A stretch of 64,000 bases of DNA from Actinomadura physcomitrii (GCF_008923205.2 NZ_WBMS02000027.1:1-64000), one strand, 5' to 3'; counted from the first letter of the stretch, positions 41,432 through 54,864 are shown. The notes: a model not told the origin generated them from the sequence alone. Translations and numbers: made by a program.

Positions 41432-42130
41432 GTGTCGAACAGCCACCACTCACACCGCCGAAGGAAGAGCGGCGCGGGCCGGCTCGGCCTCGCCGGCGCC
41501 CTCACGGGCGTCGTGGGCATCGCCGCCGTCGCCGCCGGGATCGTGTACCTGCGGCCGGACGGCGACGCCGGCACCGGCCGGCCGTCGCTCGCCAGCCAGG
41601 GCGAGACCGGGTCGCAGAACGCCGCACCGCTGCCGAAGACCGGGCCGCCCGTCAACTTCACCACCCCCGAGGGTTACGGCTACAGCCTCGCCGCGGTGAA
41701 GGCCGGGACGAACCGGCAGCCGCTCGGCGCGACCGCTGCGCCGCCGTCCGGCACGACGTACGCCTACGCCGACTACGTCCTCACCAACAGCCAGCGCAGG
41801 CCCGTCCTGCTGGACTTCCCGGCGGACCTGTTCATGCCGAAGTCGCAGGTCCCGGCGGACGCGCAGGCCCGCTGCATGCCGCAGCCGGGCATCCCCGACG
41901 ACCTGTGCACCCTGCCCAACCACAGCAAGATCACCGCCCGCCTCGGCGGGTCGAAGGCGCCGGTCGACGACGACGGCGACCAGATGATGCCCGCGGGCGC
42001 CTCCTACCTGGTGCGGATCGCGACCGACCTGCCGGTCGAGGAGGCGCTGTCCGCCGACGACCTGAAGATGTACGTGTGGAACGCCCGCTACACCAGCGAC
42101 CGCAAGGGCGTCGAGATCGCCTTCCCGTAA
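41432..42130 (+). CDS. Membrane-anchored extracytoplasmic protein of unknown function
   Basis: A 232-residue protein with a basic N-terminus (HHSHRRRKSGAGR), one membrane helix at about 18-40, and an extracytoplasmic domain. Two cysteines (CMPQPGIPDDLC) probably form a disulphide. The beta-rich domain (YAYADYVLTNSQRRPVLLDF) is like actinobacterial proteins with a DUF4352-like Ig fold, but I cannot name a family. GTG start. It stands alone between glcF and the convergent dpp operon (12-bp gap). Confidence 0.7.
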   Translation: MSNSHHSHRRRKSGAGRLGLAGALTGVVGIAAVAAGIVYLRPDGDAGTGRPSLASQGETGSQNAAPLPKTGPPVNFTTPEGYGYSLAAVKAGTNRQPLGATAAPPSGTTYAYADYVLTNSQRRPVLLDFPADLFMPKSQVPADAQARCMPQPGIPDDLCTLPNHSKITARLGGSKAPVDDDGDQMMPAGASYLVRIATDLPVEEALSADDLKMYVWNARYTSDRKGVEIAFP

Positions 42131-42142
42131 CCGGGTGCGGGG

Positions 42143-43821
42143 TCAGCCAGGGCTCGTGAAGCCGATGTCCTGGTAGCCGGGCTCGTAGAAGCCGCGGGCA
42201 CCCATGTTGGCGAGGTCGGCGCGCACCGCGACGAGTTGGGGACGCTGGTACAGCGGCAGGACGGTGGCCTCCTGCCAGACGAGCCGGTCCACCTCGTTCA
42301 CAAGGACGTGAATCCGTTCGGGATCGACCTCCGCGATCGCGCGGTCCATGGCCGCGTCGATGGCGGCCGTTCCCGTGCGCGAATAGTTCTGCTGGACGCG
42401 GTCGCCGCGCGGCCGCGCGAAGACCGCCTTCATGGGCGACACCGGGAACGACGTGCCCAGCCAGGAGAACGGGACGATGTCGAAGTTCCCAGGGGTGACG
42501 TAGTGGTCGAACACGTCGTCGGCGGGGACGGCGTCGATGTCCACCCGGACGCCTATGCGCCGCAGTAGCGCGCGCGTGAGCTCGCCCTCCTGCTCGCTGA
42601 TCGGGACGCCGGAGGGGATGACGAACCGCAGCGCGAGCGTCCGGCCGCCCTTCGCTCGGTACCGGCCGTGCCGGGTCCAGCCGGCCTGGTCCAGGAGCCG
42701 CCCCGCGGCCGCCGGGTCGTAGCCTCCCAGTTCCCCGGAGTCGTCCTGGTAGCCGTCCTGGGTGTTGACGTAGAAGTGGTTGCCGAGCGTCTGGATCGGC
42801 ACGCCGAGGCCGGACAGGTCGGAGCGCGCGATGGCGCGGCGGTCGATGCCGAGCATGACTGCGCGCCGGACCCGCGGGTCGGACAGGATGGGCCCGGCGG
42901 CGTTGAACGTGAAATGCCGCCAGTCGGGGCCGCCCGCCCTGCGCACGACGGCCCCGGGGACGGCCTGGGCGCGGCGCAGGGCGCCCGCGTCCATGCCGAC
43001 GTCCATCAGGTCGATCTCGTTGGCGGCGAACGCGCCGGGCATCGCGCTGGTGTCCATGGCCCGGTAGACGATCCTGTCCAGCTTGGCGGGCGGGCCCCAC
43101 CAGCCGGGATCGCGGACCATCGTGACGGTCTCGGCCGTCTGGTCGATCCTTTCGAGCCGGAACGGGCCCGCGGTGACCGGCATGCGGTCGATCCAGCCGG
43201 TGTTGAACGCGGCGGGCGTCGAGTAGGCCACCGCCGGGTAGAGCGGGCTGAACAGGCTCCGCCAGTCCGCGTACGTTCCCGCGAAGGTCACCTTGACGGT
43301 GTGAGGGTCCGCGCCCTGCTCGACACGCTCAATCTGCTTGTAGCCGGTGACGGTGGAGACCTCGTAGCGGGGGTCGCGGCCGGACAGCGCGCGCGCCTGC
43401 GCCGCGAAGTCGCGATAGCTCAGAGGCCTGCCGTCGGACCAGTGCGCTTCGGGGTTGAGCCGGTAGGTGACGACTTGGTCGCGGCCGTTGCGGTGCGGTT
43501 CCGCCGAGCGGAGGTACTCGGGCACGGGGTGCGGGACGGCCTTCTCGTCGGCGCGCATGAGGTGGGGCAGCGCGCCCTGGATCACCTGCTCGACCGACCC
43601 CTTCGTCCCGTTGACGTCGTTGAAGTTCCACTGCGACGGGAACTCGGGGAGGGGCCAGCGGAGCGTGCCGCCGCTACGGACGTGGTCGCGCGGGGTCGGG
43701 TTGACGTCCGACGCGGGCAGCCGGCCGGCCGCGCGGGTCGTCGCCTCCCCGGAGCCCGGGCCCCCGCACCCGCCGGCGGCGGCGGTCGCGGCGGCGAGCA
43801 GAAGGGCGCCCAGCGGGCGTT

Positions 43822-43825
<4 letters not shown>
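42143..43825 (-). CDS. Peptide ABC transporter substrate-binding lipoprotein (SBP family 5)
   Basis: A 560-residue family 5 solute-binding protein. The signal peptide ends in a lipobox AAAGGC with the lipidated Cys near residue 20. GGTLRWPLPE, YRLNPEAHWSDGRPLSYRDF, FNAAGPILSDPRVRRAVMLG and the C-terminal NYSRTGTAAIDAAMDRA are typical of oligopeptide or dipeptide binders. The GTG overlaps the upstream ATPase stop (GTGA). It is the last gene of the dpp-type operon, whereas this subunit is more often first. The substrate is not known. Confidence 0.92.
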
Positions 43826-46753
<2,928 letters not shown>

Positions 46754-46757
<4 letters not shown>

Positions 46758-47755
46758 GCGGCGGCCCCGGCGCGGACGCGCGGGTCGAGGACGCCGTGCA
46801 GGACGTCCGACGCCAGCCCCGCCGACAGGACCCCGCACGCCGCGAGGCAGCTGATCGCCGCGACCACGTTGACGTCGCCGCGCGAGATCGCCTCGACCAG
46901 CCATTCGCCCATGCCGTGCCAGCCGAAGGCCTGCTCGCAGAACATGCCGCCCAGGACCAGGAACCCGAACGAGTACGCGAAGTAGGTCGTCATCGGGATC
47001 AGCGCGGTCCGCAATCCGTGCCGGAGCAGGGCCGTGCGGCGCCGCAGCCCTTTCGCCCTCGCCGTCCGCACGAAGTCGGTGTGCAGGACGTCCAGCATCA
47101 GGCCGCGTTGGTACCTGCTGTAGAAGGCGGCCTGTGTCATGGCGATGGTGACCGTGGGCAGGAGCAGGTGGCGCATGCGGTCCGCCAGTCCGCCGAGCGC
47201 GCCGAACGTCCCGTGCGCCGCCCCTGGCGTGGTCTCCCCTACCCAGGCGAACACGTGCATCCCCATCGCGTCGTTGGCCTTGGCCGCGACGATCTGCAGC
47301 AGCACGGCCAGGACGAACACCGGTACGGCCAGCAGCAGGTACGAGCCGAGCGTGATGAAGCGGTCGGCCGCACGTCCCTGCCTAATCGCGGCGTAGGCGC
47401 CGAGCAGGATCCCCAGGGCCGACCCCAGGAACGCGCCCGGAGACAGCAGCCGCACGCTCACTCCCAGCCGCCGCCACAGCTCGGCGTTGACGGGCCGCCC
47501 GTCCCACGTGCGGCCGAAGTCGCCGTGCAGGACGCCCGCGGCCCAGGTGCCGTACCGCACGGCCAGGGACGTGCGGTCGTTCAGGTTGAGCCGGGTGAGC
47601 CGGGCATCGACGACCGACTCGGGCGGGCGGGGAGCGCGGCCCTCGAAGTTGGCGCGCGGGTCGAGCGCGGCGGCGGCGAGCAGGTAGGCCAGGCTCGTGG
47701 CCGCGACGGCGAGGACCACGTGGTTCCCGAGCCGCCGCAGCAGGAACGCCGCCAT
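46754..47755 (-). CDS. Peptide ABC transporter permease, DppB type
   Basis: A 333-residue permease, first gene of the operon. LLRRLGNHVVLAVAATSLAY at the N-terminus, GDFGRTWDG and the EAA-type loop RTARAKGLRRRTALLRHGLR followed by TALIPMTTYF are typical of DppB. The ATG at 47755 is chosen because AGGAGGGAC precedes it; a GTG 15 nt upstream is the alternative. The 303-bp region to the divergent kinase gene holds both promoters, with an A+T-rich spot near 47775-47815. Confidence 0.93.
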
Positions 47756-48058
47756 GTCCCTCCTCCCCACTGCGAGCCGATCACAGAATGTTATGGATCG
47801 ATCACGCGATGCGTGGGAGAAACGCCGACGGTTCCCGTTTCCGTTGCGGGCGCCGCCGAGAAACCGCTCCAGTGCGCCCGAAGCGCCCTGAACTGGGGCA
47901 TCTGTTCCCTGTGCCGGGTTCCGCGGCTACCATCTCGGCACGCGCGCCGCCACCGTGCGACGCACGCGACCCGCTGTCCTGAGGCGGACGCCGCCACCAG
48001 TGCAGCACGGTACGCCGGACGTTTTAACATTCCATTACTTTTGATTCGGGGAGCCGCC

Positions 48059-50023
48059 ATGGACACCGCCGGGCACGGCCGCGGGCACGCGGCACGGGCG
48101 GCGGTCCCGCTCGCCCTGGCTGCGGTCCTGGCCGTCGCCGCGACGCTGCTGCTCGGCACCCGCCTGCCCGCCGGCACGCGGCTGGTCTGGTGGCACCCCG
48201 AGATCGTCATCGCGCTGTTCTGGACGCCGGTGGCCGCCGCGCTGCTGCGCCGGCGGCCCGGGCTGCGGGTCGGCCAGCTGATGCTCGGCTCGGGGTTCAG
48301 CGCGGCGGTGTACGTCCTGGTCCTCAACCTCGGGCCCTGGTTCACGCTGCACGGCTGGGCCGGGGCCGGGTTTCTGCGCTGGCTCGGCACCTGGCTGTGG
48401 GCCGTCGACACCTACGCGCTGACGCTGGTCCTGCCGCTGATCTTCCCGGACGGGCGGGTGGTGACGCGCTGGTTCCGTCCCGGGCTGTGGCTCGCCTGGC
48501 TGGTGCCGGTGGTCGTGTGCGTCCACCTGACGATCGACCCGGACGCTCGCCGGTTCCACAACGGCGTGTCGGTGTACCCGTTCGAGAAGATCCCCGTCGC
48601 GATCAGCGTCCTGATCCTCGGGACGCTCGCCGGGGGCCTGCTGTCGCTGGTGGTCCGGTTCGTGCGGTCGGCGCCGGACGTGCGCCGGCAGATCGCCTGG
48701 GTCGTCTACCCCGGGGTGATCGCGCAGGCCGTGATCTTCGTCGGGGAGAACAGCGCGATCGGCGACCCGCTGCGCGACCTCAGCATCGCGGCCGTGCCGA
48801 TCTGCATCGGGATCGCGATCCGCCGCTACCGGCTGTACGACATCGACCTCGTGGTCAGCCGGACGCTGGTCTACGCCGGGCTGGTCGTGGTGATCACCGG
48901 CGTGTACTTCGCGCTGGTCGGGGCGGCCGGGCTGCTCGCGCACGGCTACGGGACGCTCGCCGGCCTCGCCGGCGCGATCGTCGCCGGCGCGGTGTTCGAG
49001 CCGGTCCGGCGGCGGCTCCAGCGCGCCGTGGACGGGCTGATCCACGGCGAGCGCGACCCGTACCGGATCGCGGACCGGCTGAACCGGCGGCTGCAGACCG
49101 CCGTCGACCCGGCCGCCGCGCTCGCGGTCGCCGCGGAGGTCGCGCGCTCGGCGCTGCACGCCACCGGCGTCGTGATCGAGGTGCTGGACCGCGAGGGCCG
49201 GACGGTCTCGGCGGAGGACGGCGTGCTCGGCGACCGCCCGCAGCTCATCCCGCTGGTGTGGCACGGCGAGCCGGTGGGCCGGCTGCTGTTCGGCGTCGCC
49301 CGGCCGCCGGACGCCCGGCTGTCGGGCATCCTCGCCCGCAACCTCGCCGAGCTGGCGAACGCCGCGCGGCTGACCGCGGATGTGGCGCGCTCCCGCGAGC
49401 GCATCCTGCGCACCCGGGAGGAGGAGCGCCGGCGGCTCCGCCGCGACCTGCACGACGGCCTCGGCCCGACGCTCGCCAGCCTCGCGATGACGGTGGACGC
49501 GGCGCGCATCACCCTGAAGACCGACCCCGAGGCCGCGGACGCGCTGCTGGAGAACCTGCGGACGATGATGGGCCGCACCATCGGCGACATCCGCGAGCTG
49601 GTGTACGGGCTGCGCCCGCCCGCGCTGGACGATCTCGGGCTCGCGGGCGCGATCCAGGCGCTCGGCGGCGTCGTCGCGACGGGCGACGGCCCGCGGGTGG
49701 ACGTCCACGTCGAGGGCGACCTGGAGCGGCTCCCCGCCGCCGCCGAGGTCGCCGCGTACCGGATCGTCCAGGAGGCCCTGACGAACGTGCACCGGCACGC
49801 CAAGGCCGACTCGGCGGTGGTGCGGCTGTACTTGAACGGCGATCTGCACGTGACCGTCGGCGACGACGGCGTGGGGCTGCCGCCGCGGATGCGTTCGGGG
49901 ATCGGGATGTCGTCGATGCGCGAGCGCGCGGCGGAACTCGGCGGATCCTGCACGGTGGGGCCGGGTCCCAAGGGCGGGACGCTGGTCCGCGCCCGGCTGC
50001 CGGTCAACGGTGCCCGCGGCTGA
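48059..50023 (+). CDS. Orphan membrane sensor histidine kinase (HisKA_3/NarL type)
   Basis: A 654-residue kinase. The N-terminal half has about eight hydrophobic helices (1-330) and no large extracytoplasmic loop. A GAF-like region follows (about 345-440). The dimerisation domain has REEERRRLRRDLHDGLGPTL with phosphoacceptor His465, and the C-terminal HATPase_c domain shows VQEALTNVHRHAKA and VGDDGVGLPPR. Such kinases normally sit next to a LuxR-type response regulator, but the downstream gene is convergent dapF. GGGGAG lies 7 nt before the ATG. Divergence from the dpp operon suggests a possible link. Confidence 0.92.
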   Translation: MDTAGHGRGHAARAAVPLALAAVLAVAATLLLGTRLPAGTRLVWWHPEIVIALFWTPVAAALLRRRPGLRVGQLMLGSGFSAAVYVLVLNLGPWFTLHGWAGAGFLRWLGTWLWAVDTYALTLVLPLIFPDGRVVTRWFRPGLWLAWLVPVVVCVHLTIDPDARRFHNGVSVYPFEKIPVAISVLILGTLAGGLLSLVVRFVRSAPDVRRQIAWVVYPGVIAQAVIFVGENSAIGDPLRDLSIAAVPICIGIAIRRYRLYDIDLVVSRTLVYAGLVVVITGVYFALVGAAGLLAHGYGTLAGLAGAIVAGAVFEPVRRRLQRAVDGLIHGERDPYRIADRLNRRLQTAVDPAAALAVAAEVARSALHATGVVIEVLDREGRTVSAEDGVLGDRPQLIPLVWHGEPVGRLLFGVARPPDARLSGILARNLAELANAARLTADVARSRERILRTREEERRRLRRDLHDGLGPTLASLAMTVDAARITLKTDPEAADALLENLRTMMGRTIGDIRELVYGLRPPALDDLGLAGAIQALGGVVATGDGPRVDVHVEGDLERLPAAAEVAAYRIVQEALTNVHRHAKADSAVVRLYLNGDLHVTVGDDGVGLPPRMRSGIGMSSMRERAAELGGSCTVGPGPKGGTLVRARLPVNGARG

Positions 50024-50127
50024 GTCCCCTCGCCGATACGGGAGTCTCTCCGCCGGCCGCCCGGTGCCCCTCCGGGTGGGAGGGCCGGTGACCGCCCCCC
50101 GCCAAGAAGGTCGCCACCGGCCCTCGG

Positions 50128-50170
50128 GCTCCGTACGGCGCCGGGGCTCCCATCCCGGTCCGTACGGGCC
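50128..50170. terminator. Hairpin between the histidine kinase gene and dapF
   Basis: CCGTACGG occurs at 50131-50138 and 50160-50167 with flanking GGCT/GGCC, allowing a long stem. It sits in the 287-bp convergent interval, which otherwise holds no gene, and may end transcription from one or both sides. Confidence 0.4.
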
Positions 50171-50310
50171 ATTCACCAGAGGGTGTGCAAGAAAGAAAGT
50201 ACGCGGTGGGCGGTCCCGTTGCGGAGGGACACTTGTCCCGATCGATCCGGGACCGCGGCGGAAGCACCGTCTGCCCTGGTCAGGCCCGAGATCGTCAGAT
50301 CCGGCCCCGG

Positions 50311-51147
50311 TCAGATCCAGCCGGGCCGGGTCTCCCCCTCGGCGACCAGGACGGCCGGGCCCCGCAGGTGGCTGGTGCGGCCGTCCAGGACGACGGTCAG
50401 CCGCCCGCCGGGGACGTCCACGGTCCACTCACCGGGGCCGGCCGCGCCGGCGGCGGCCACCGCGGCGGCCACGGTCCCGGTGCCGCAGGAGCGGGTCTCG
50501 CCGGAGCCGCGCTCGAACACGCGCATCTCCAGGTGCCGGTCCGCGAGGAGCCGGTAGAACTCGACGTTCACGCCCTCCGGGAAGACCGCGGGGTCGAAGT
50601 CGGGGGCGCGGGTCAGGTCCAGCGCGGCGACGGGCCGGTCGATGCGGCAGGCGAGGTGCGGGTTCCCCATGGACACGCGCTCGCCGCGGAAGACGGCGCC
50701 CGCGAGGGACGCCTCCCCGGGGCCGAGCGCCACGGGCGCGCCCATGTCGACGCTCACGTCCCCGGACGCCCCGAGCGTGACCCGCTTGAGGCCGGCCCGG
50801 GTGGCGATGTCCCATTCGCCCGGCGCGGCGAGGCCCGCGTCGACGAGGTAGCGGGCGAACACGCGGGTGCCGTTGCCGCACATCTCGGCGACGCTGCCGT
50901 CGGCGTTGCGGTAGTCCATGAACCACTCCGCGCCGTCGAGCCCCTGCGCGCCGCCGACGTCACCGGCGTCACCGGCGTCGAGGTCCATCGCCTTGGTCCG
51001 GACGACCCGCAGCACGCCGTCGGCCCCGATGCCGGCGCGCCGGTCGCACAGCCGCGCCACCGCCTCCGGCGTGAGATCCAGCGCGCCGTCCGGGTCGGGC
51101 AGGATCACGAAGTCGTTCTCGGTGCCGTGCCCCTTAACAAACCGCAT
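50311..51147 (-). CDS. dapF: Diaminopimelate epimerase
   Basis: A 278-residue enzyme converting LL- to meso-diaminopimelate for lysine and peptidoglycan. The two catalytic cysteines are in AEMCGNGTRVFARYL and GETRSCGTGTVAAA. KGHGTENDFVILPDPDG at the N-terminus is typical. A Gly/Asp-rich insertion (about 55-72) is a variation seen in actinobacterial forms. It follows miaA with a 30-bp gap, a conserved actinobacterial pair. Confidence 0.96.
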   Translation of the reverse strand: MRFVKGHGTENDFVILPDPDGALDLTPEAVARLCDRRAGIGADGVLRVVRTKAMDLDAGDAGDVGGAQGLDGAEWFMDYRNADGSVAEMCGNGTRVFARYLVDAGLAAPGEWDIATRAGLKRVTLGASGDVSVDMGAPVALGPGEASLAGAVFRGERVSMGNPHLACRIDRPVAALDLTRAPDFDPAVFPEGVNVEFYRLLADRHLEMRVFERGSGETRSCGTGTVAAAVAAAGAAGPGEWTVDVPGGRLTVVLDGRTSHLRGPAVLVAEGETRPGWI

Positions 51148-51177
51148 CCTTCGATCGTATGGCCTCGGCCGGACGGC

Positions 51178-52083
51178 TCATCCGACCAGGCCGAGGGCCC
51201 GCTCCAGCAGGTCCGGGGCGTCGTGAGGGAGCCAGTGGACGCGGGGGTCGCGGCGGAACCACGACTCCTGCCGGCGCGCGAAGCGCCGCGTCGCCCGGAC
51301 GGTCTCCTCAACGGCCCGCTCCTCCGTCCACTCCCCCGCGAGGAACCGGAGGACCTGCGCGTAGCCGAGGGCGCGCCCGGCGGTCAGGCCGTCGCGCAGC
51401 CCCCGCTTCTCCAGGGCGCGGACCTCCTCCACCAGCCCCGCGTCCCACATCCGCCGCACGCGCACCGCGATCCGCTCGTCCAGCCTCTCGCGCGGGACGC
51501 TCAGCCCGACCTGGACGACCGAGCCGTAGCGGTAGACGTGCTCGGGCAGGGTGGCGGTGAACGGGCGGCCGGAGATCTCGATGACCTCTAGCGCGCGGAC
51601 GATCCGGCGGCCGTTGCTCGGCAGGATCGCCTCGGCCGCCGCCGGGTCCCGATCGCGGAGGCGGGCGTGCAGGGCGGCGCTCCCGTCCCGCTCCAGCTCG
51701 GCTTCGAGGCGCGCCCTGACCGCCGGGTCGGTCCCGGGGAACTCCAGCCGGTCCAGCGCCGCCCGCACGTAGAGGCCGGATCCGCCGACCAGGACGGGGA
51801 CGCGCCCGCGCGCGCGGATCCCGGCGATCGCGCCGGCGCTGAGCCGCTGGTACTCGGCGACGCTCGCCGTCTCGGTGACGTCCCAGACGTCCAGCAGATG
51901 GTGCGGGACCCCGCGCATCTCGGCCCGCGTCAGCTTGGCCGTGCCGATGTCCATGCCGCGGTAGAGCTGCATCGAGTCGGCGTTGACCGCCTCCCCGCCG
52001 AGGCGCAGCGCCAGTTCCACGGCGAGGTCGGACTTGCCCGCGGCCGTCGCCCCCACGACCGCGATCACATCTGGAGAGCTCAC
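51178..52083 (-). CDS. miaA: tRNA dimethylallyltransferase
   Basis: A 301-residue enzyme that adds a dimethylallyl group to A37 of tRNAs reading U-starting codons. P-loop GATAAGKSDLA, NADSMQLYRGMDIGTAKLT, the VPHHLLD motif and GGSGLYVRAALD are all present. The GTG at 52083 (MSSPDVIAVVG) gives the usual size. MiaB, encoded 1.1 kb upstream, acts on its product by methylthiolation, so two steps of one tRNA modification are encoded in the same region. Confidence 0.96.
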   Translation of the reverse strand: MSSPDVIAVVGATAAGKSDLAVELALRLGGEAVNADSMQLYRGMDIGTAKLTRAEMRGVPHHLLDVWDVTETASVAEYQRLSAGAIAGIRARGRVPVLVGGSGLYVRAALDRLEFPGTDPAVRARLEAELERDGSAALHARLRDRDPAAAEAILPSNGRRIVRALEVIEISGRPFTATLPEHVYRYGSVVQVGLSVPRERLDERIAVRVRRMWDAGLVEEVRALEKRGLRDGLTAGRALGYAQVLRFLAGEWTEERAVEETVRATRRFARRQESWFRRDPRVHWLPHDAPDLLERALGLVG

Positions 52084-52188
52084 GCCTGCAATTGTGGCAA
52101 CAGATTGGGTATGGCCCTGCTTGTACGGGCTCCGCGCGACGCTCGCGTCCGCGGGGAGCCGCCGAGCCGAGGGATCCGGGGGAACACG

Positions 52189-52419
52189 ATGTCCTTCGTC
52201 GACAAGGTCAAGGAAATGCTGGGCCAGCACTCGGACCAGGCCAAGAAGGGCGTGGACAAGGCCGGGGACAAGTTCGACCAGAAGACGGGCGGCAAGTACG
52301 CCGACAAGGTCGACAAGGTCCAGGAGAAGGGGAACGACTACATCGACCGCAACGCCGAGGGCGGTACCGGCGGCGAGCCCGGTACCGGTGGCGAGCCCGG
52401 CCCGAACGAGCCCCGCTAA
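52189..52419 (+). CDS. MT0933-like antitoxin family protein
   Basis: A 76-residue protein (begins MSFVDKVKEMLGQHSDQAKK) rich in Lys, Asp and Gly. The amphipathic N-terminus with GVDKAGDKFDQKTGGKYADK fits the MT0933-like antitoxin family of mycobacteria and other actinobacteria; the C-terminus is a GGEPGTGGEP repeat. No toxin gene is adjacent, so it may be solitary or have another role. It overlaps the end of the LigB-like gene by 4 bp on the opposite strand. GGGGGA lies about 6 nt before the ATG. Confidence 0.8.
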   Translation: MSFVDKVKEMLGQHSDQAKKGVDKAGDKFDQKTGGKYADKVDKVQEKGNDYIDRNAEGGTGGEPGTGGEPGPNEPR

Positions 52420-53171
52420 GTCGTCCTGAGGCCCTCCGAGGACCAGCTCGCAACGTAGTAGCCGACTCCGTAGGGCGCCTCGTCCGCCAGCAGAGCGGCC
52501 GCCGGCGCGGCCGTGGCGGGCGGTGCGCCTTCGTCGGCGTCCGCGGCGAGGGCGGCGCCTGCGAGCACCTGCCACGCCGCGCGCCCGGCGGCCTGGAGTT
52601 CCGCGGAAAGAGCGGGATCCAGCGCGGCCAGGGCCGCGGCGTCGGCCTTGCCCAGAGCGCGCGCTACGCCCTCGTCATATCCGTGTGCGCGCTCGTCGAG
52701 GTATCCGGGCGCCTTCTCGGTCCGGCACGCGGCCCCATCGCCCATCACCAGCAGCGCGACGCGCGCCGCCGAGCCGGCCAGTTCGGCGCCCAGGCGCAGG
52801 CAGGCGTCGCGGTCCGCGTCGAACGCGATGGACTGGTAGCGCGCCTCCGAGGCGAGACCGTGCCGGTCGAGAAGCCAGTACCCGATGGTCAGCGACAGCG
52901 GCAGCGCCTCGCCGCCGTACCCGTCCGCCGGGTCGACCGGGCTCGTCCAGTCCAGCCCGTACGGGCGGAGCGTCGCGTAAGCGCCGGCGCCGTAGGCGCG
53001 CGTCTCCGCGGCCCCGCCCACAACGACCAGCGCGTCCGCGCCGTGCGCGGCGAGCCGGGCGACGGCCTCGTCACAGGCCGCGCGCAGGCCGTCCAGCTCC
53101 GGGGCGGCGCCCGCCGCGACGGCGGGCACGAGGATGGGCGGATGCGGGCACACCGCCGCCGAGATCAGCAC
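52416..53171 (-). CDS. LigB-like class III extradiol dioxygenase-fold protein
   Basis: A 251-residue protein. MLISAAVCPHPPILVPAVA has the N-terminal PHPPI motif of class III extradiol dioxygenases, which supplies an iron-binding His. VVGGAAETRAYGAG and LVMGDGAACRTEKAPGYLDE follow. The family member located between miaB and miaA is conserved in actinobacteria; the substrate is unknown. GTG start lies 7 bp past the miaB stop, so it is probably cotranscribed with miaB. Confidence 0.85.
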   Translation of the reverse strand: MLISAAVCPHPPILVPAVAAGAAPELDGLRAACDEAVARLAAHGADALVVVGGAAETRAYGAGAYATLRPYGLDWTSPVDPADGYGGEALPLSLTIGYWLLDRHGLASEARYQSIAFDADRDACLRLGAELAGSAARVALLVMGDGAACRTEKAPGYLDERAHGYDEGVARALGKADAAALAALDPALSAELQAAGRAAWQVLAGAALAADADEGAPPATAAPAAALLADEAPYGVGYYVASWSSEGLRTT

Positions 53172-53178
53172 CGGACGA

Positions 53179-54726
53179 TCAGGCCCTGGCCGGGGCGGGG
53201 CCGGCGCAGCCCGGCGCGGCTGCCTGGCTCTGCGCGGGACGGCCGATGGTCGGCATGCCCAGCGAGACGCCCTTCGGGCCCTCGCCTTGGTGCGCCTCCC
53301 ACGCGTCGCCCGCCCGCGTACGGCGGACGTTCTGGACCGGCTTGTCGGCCACCAGGTGGTGGGGCGCCGCATAGGTGACCTCTACGGTGACCATGTCGCC
53401 GGGACGGACGGGCTCGTCCGGCGCCTGGAAGTGGACCAGGCGGTTGTCGGGCGCGCGGCCCGACAGGCGGCGGGTCTCCTCGTCCTTGCGCCCCTCGCCC
53501 TCGGCCACGAGGACCTCCAGGGTGCGGCCGAGCTGCTTCTTGTTCTCCGCCCAGGAGATCTCCTCCTGCAGCGCGATGAGCCGCTCGTACCGCTCCTGCA
53601 CGACCTCCTTGGGCAGCTGGCCGTCCATGGTGGCGGCGGGCGTCCCCGGCCGCTTGGAGTACTGGAACGTGAACGCCGAGGAGAACCGCGCCTCGCGCAC
53701 CACGTGCAGCGTCTGCTCGAAGTCCGCCTCGGTCTCGCCCGGGAAGCCCACGATGATGTCGGTGGTGATGGCGGCGTCCGGGATGGCGGCGCGCACCTTC
53801 TCGATGATGCCGAGGTAGCGCTCCTGCCGGTACGACCGACGCATCGCCCGCAGCACCGCGTCCGATCCGGACTGCAGCGGCATGTGGAGCGACGGCATCA
53901 CGTTCGGTGTCTCGGCCATCGCCGCGATCACGTCGTCGGTGAAGTCCTTGGGGTGCGGCGAGGTGAACCGGACGCGCTCCAGTCCGTCCACGCTCCCGCA
54001 CGCGCGCAGCAGGCCCGCGAAGGCGGACTGGCCGCCCTCCGTCATGGCGCGCACCTCGTCCGGCGCCGCCGACAGGGCCCCGAAGCCCGAGCCGTAGGCG
54101 TTGACGTTCTGCCCCAGCAGCGTGACCTCCAGGACGCCCTCGCCCACCAGCGCCTCGACCTCGGCGAGGATCTCCCCGGGCCGGCGGTCCCGCTCCTTGC
54201 CGCGCAGCGACGGGACGATGCAGAACGTGCAGGTGTTGTTGCACCCGACGGAGATCGACACCCACGCCGCGTACGGGGACTCGCGGCGCGTCGGCAGCGT
54301 CGAGGGGAACGTCACCAGCGACTCTTCGATCTCGACCTGCGCCTCGCTCCGCACCCGGGAGCGCTCCAGCAGGGCCGGCAGCGACCCGATGTTGTGGGTC
54401 CCGAACACCACGTCCACCCAGGGGGCGCGCTCGACGATCGTGTCGCGGTCCTTCTGCGCCAGGCAGCCGCCGACGGCGATCTGCATCCCCGGATGGCCGT
54501 CCTTGACGGGCCGCAGATGGCCGAGGTTGCCGTAGAGCCGGTTGTCGGCGTTCTCCCGCACCGCGCAGGTGTTGAACACCACGACGTCGGGCTCCGCCTC
54601 GCCCGCGCGCACGTAGCCGGCCGCCTCCAGCAGCCCGGACAACCGCTCGGAGTCGTGGACGTTCATCTGGCACCCGTAGGTACGGATCTCGTACGTGCGG
54701 GGGCTCGTCTCCAAAGGCGCACTCAT
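53179..54726 (-). CDS. miaB: tRNA-2-methylthio-N6-dimethylallyladenosine synthase
   Basis: A 515-residue radical SAM methylthiotransferase. It has the N-terminal UPF0004 domain (RTYGCQMNVHDSERL, NTCAVRENA, GCLAQKD), the radical SAM motif CNNTCTFC, and a C-terminal TRAM domain. The ATG at 54726 is chosen for GGGGA 7 nt upstream; a GTG at 54738 is possible. It completes the ms2i6A37 modification begun by MiaA. Confidence 0.96.
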   Translation of the reverse strand: MSAPLETSPRTYEIRTYGCQMNVHDSERLSGLLEAAGYVRAGEAEPDVVVFNTCAVRENADNRLYGNLGHLRPVKDGHPGMQIAVGGCLAQKDRDTIVERAPWVDVVFGTHNIGSLPALLERSRVRSEAQVEIEESLVTFPSTLPTRRESPYAAWVSISVGCNNTCTFCIVPSLRGKERDRRPGEILAEVEALVGEGVLEVTLLGQNVNAYGSGFGALSAAPDEVRAMTEGGQSAFAGLLRACGSVDGLERVRFTSPHPKDFTDDVIAAMAETPNVMPSLHMPLQSGSDAVLRAMRRSYRQERYLGIIEKVRAAIPDAAITTDIIVGFPGETEADFEQTLHVVREARFSSAFTFQYSKRPGTPAATMDGQLPKEVVQERYERLIALQEEISWAENKKQLGRTLEVLVAEGEGRKDEETRRLSGRAPDNRLVHFQAPDEPVRPGDMVTVEVTYAAPHHLVADKPVQNVRRTRAGDAWEAHQGEGPKGVSLGMPTIGRPAQSQAAAPGCAGPAPARA

Positions 54727-54864
54727 GACAGTCCCCAAGCGTACGCGCCGGAGGGCCCGCGCCGGGCACGGACGATCACGCCGCGGTGCCCGACCCGCCC
54801 CCCGAGCTGCATCTTGTGATCGGATCGGTACCGCTGTGGAACCAACGCGTACAACGGCATGACG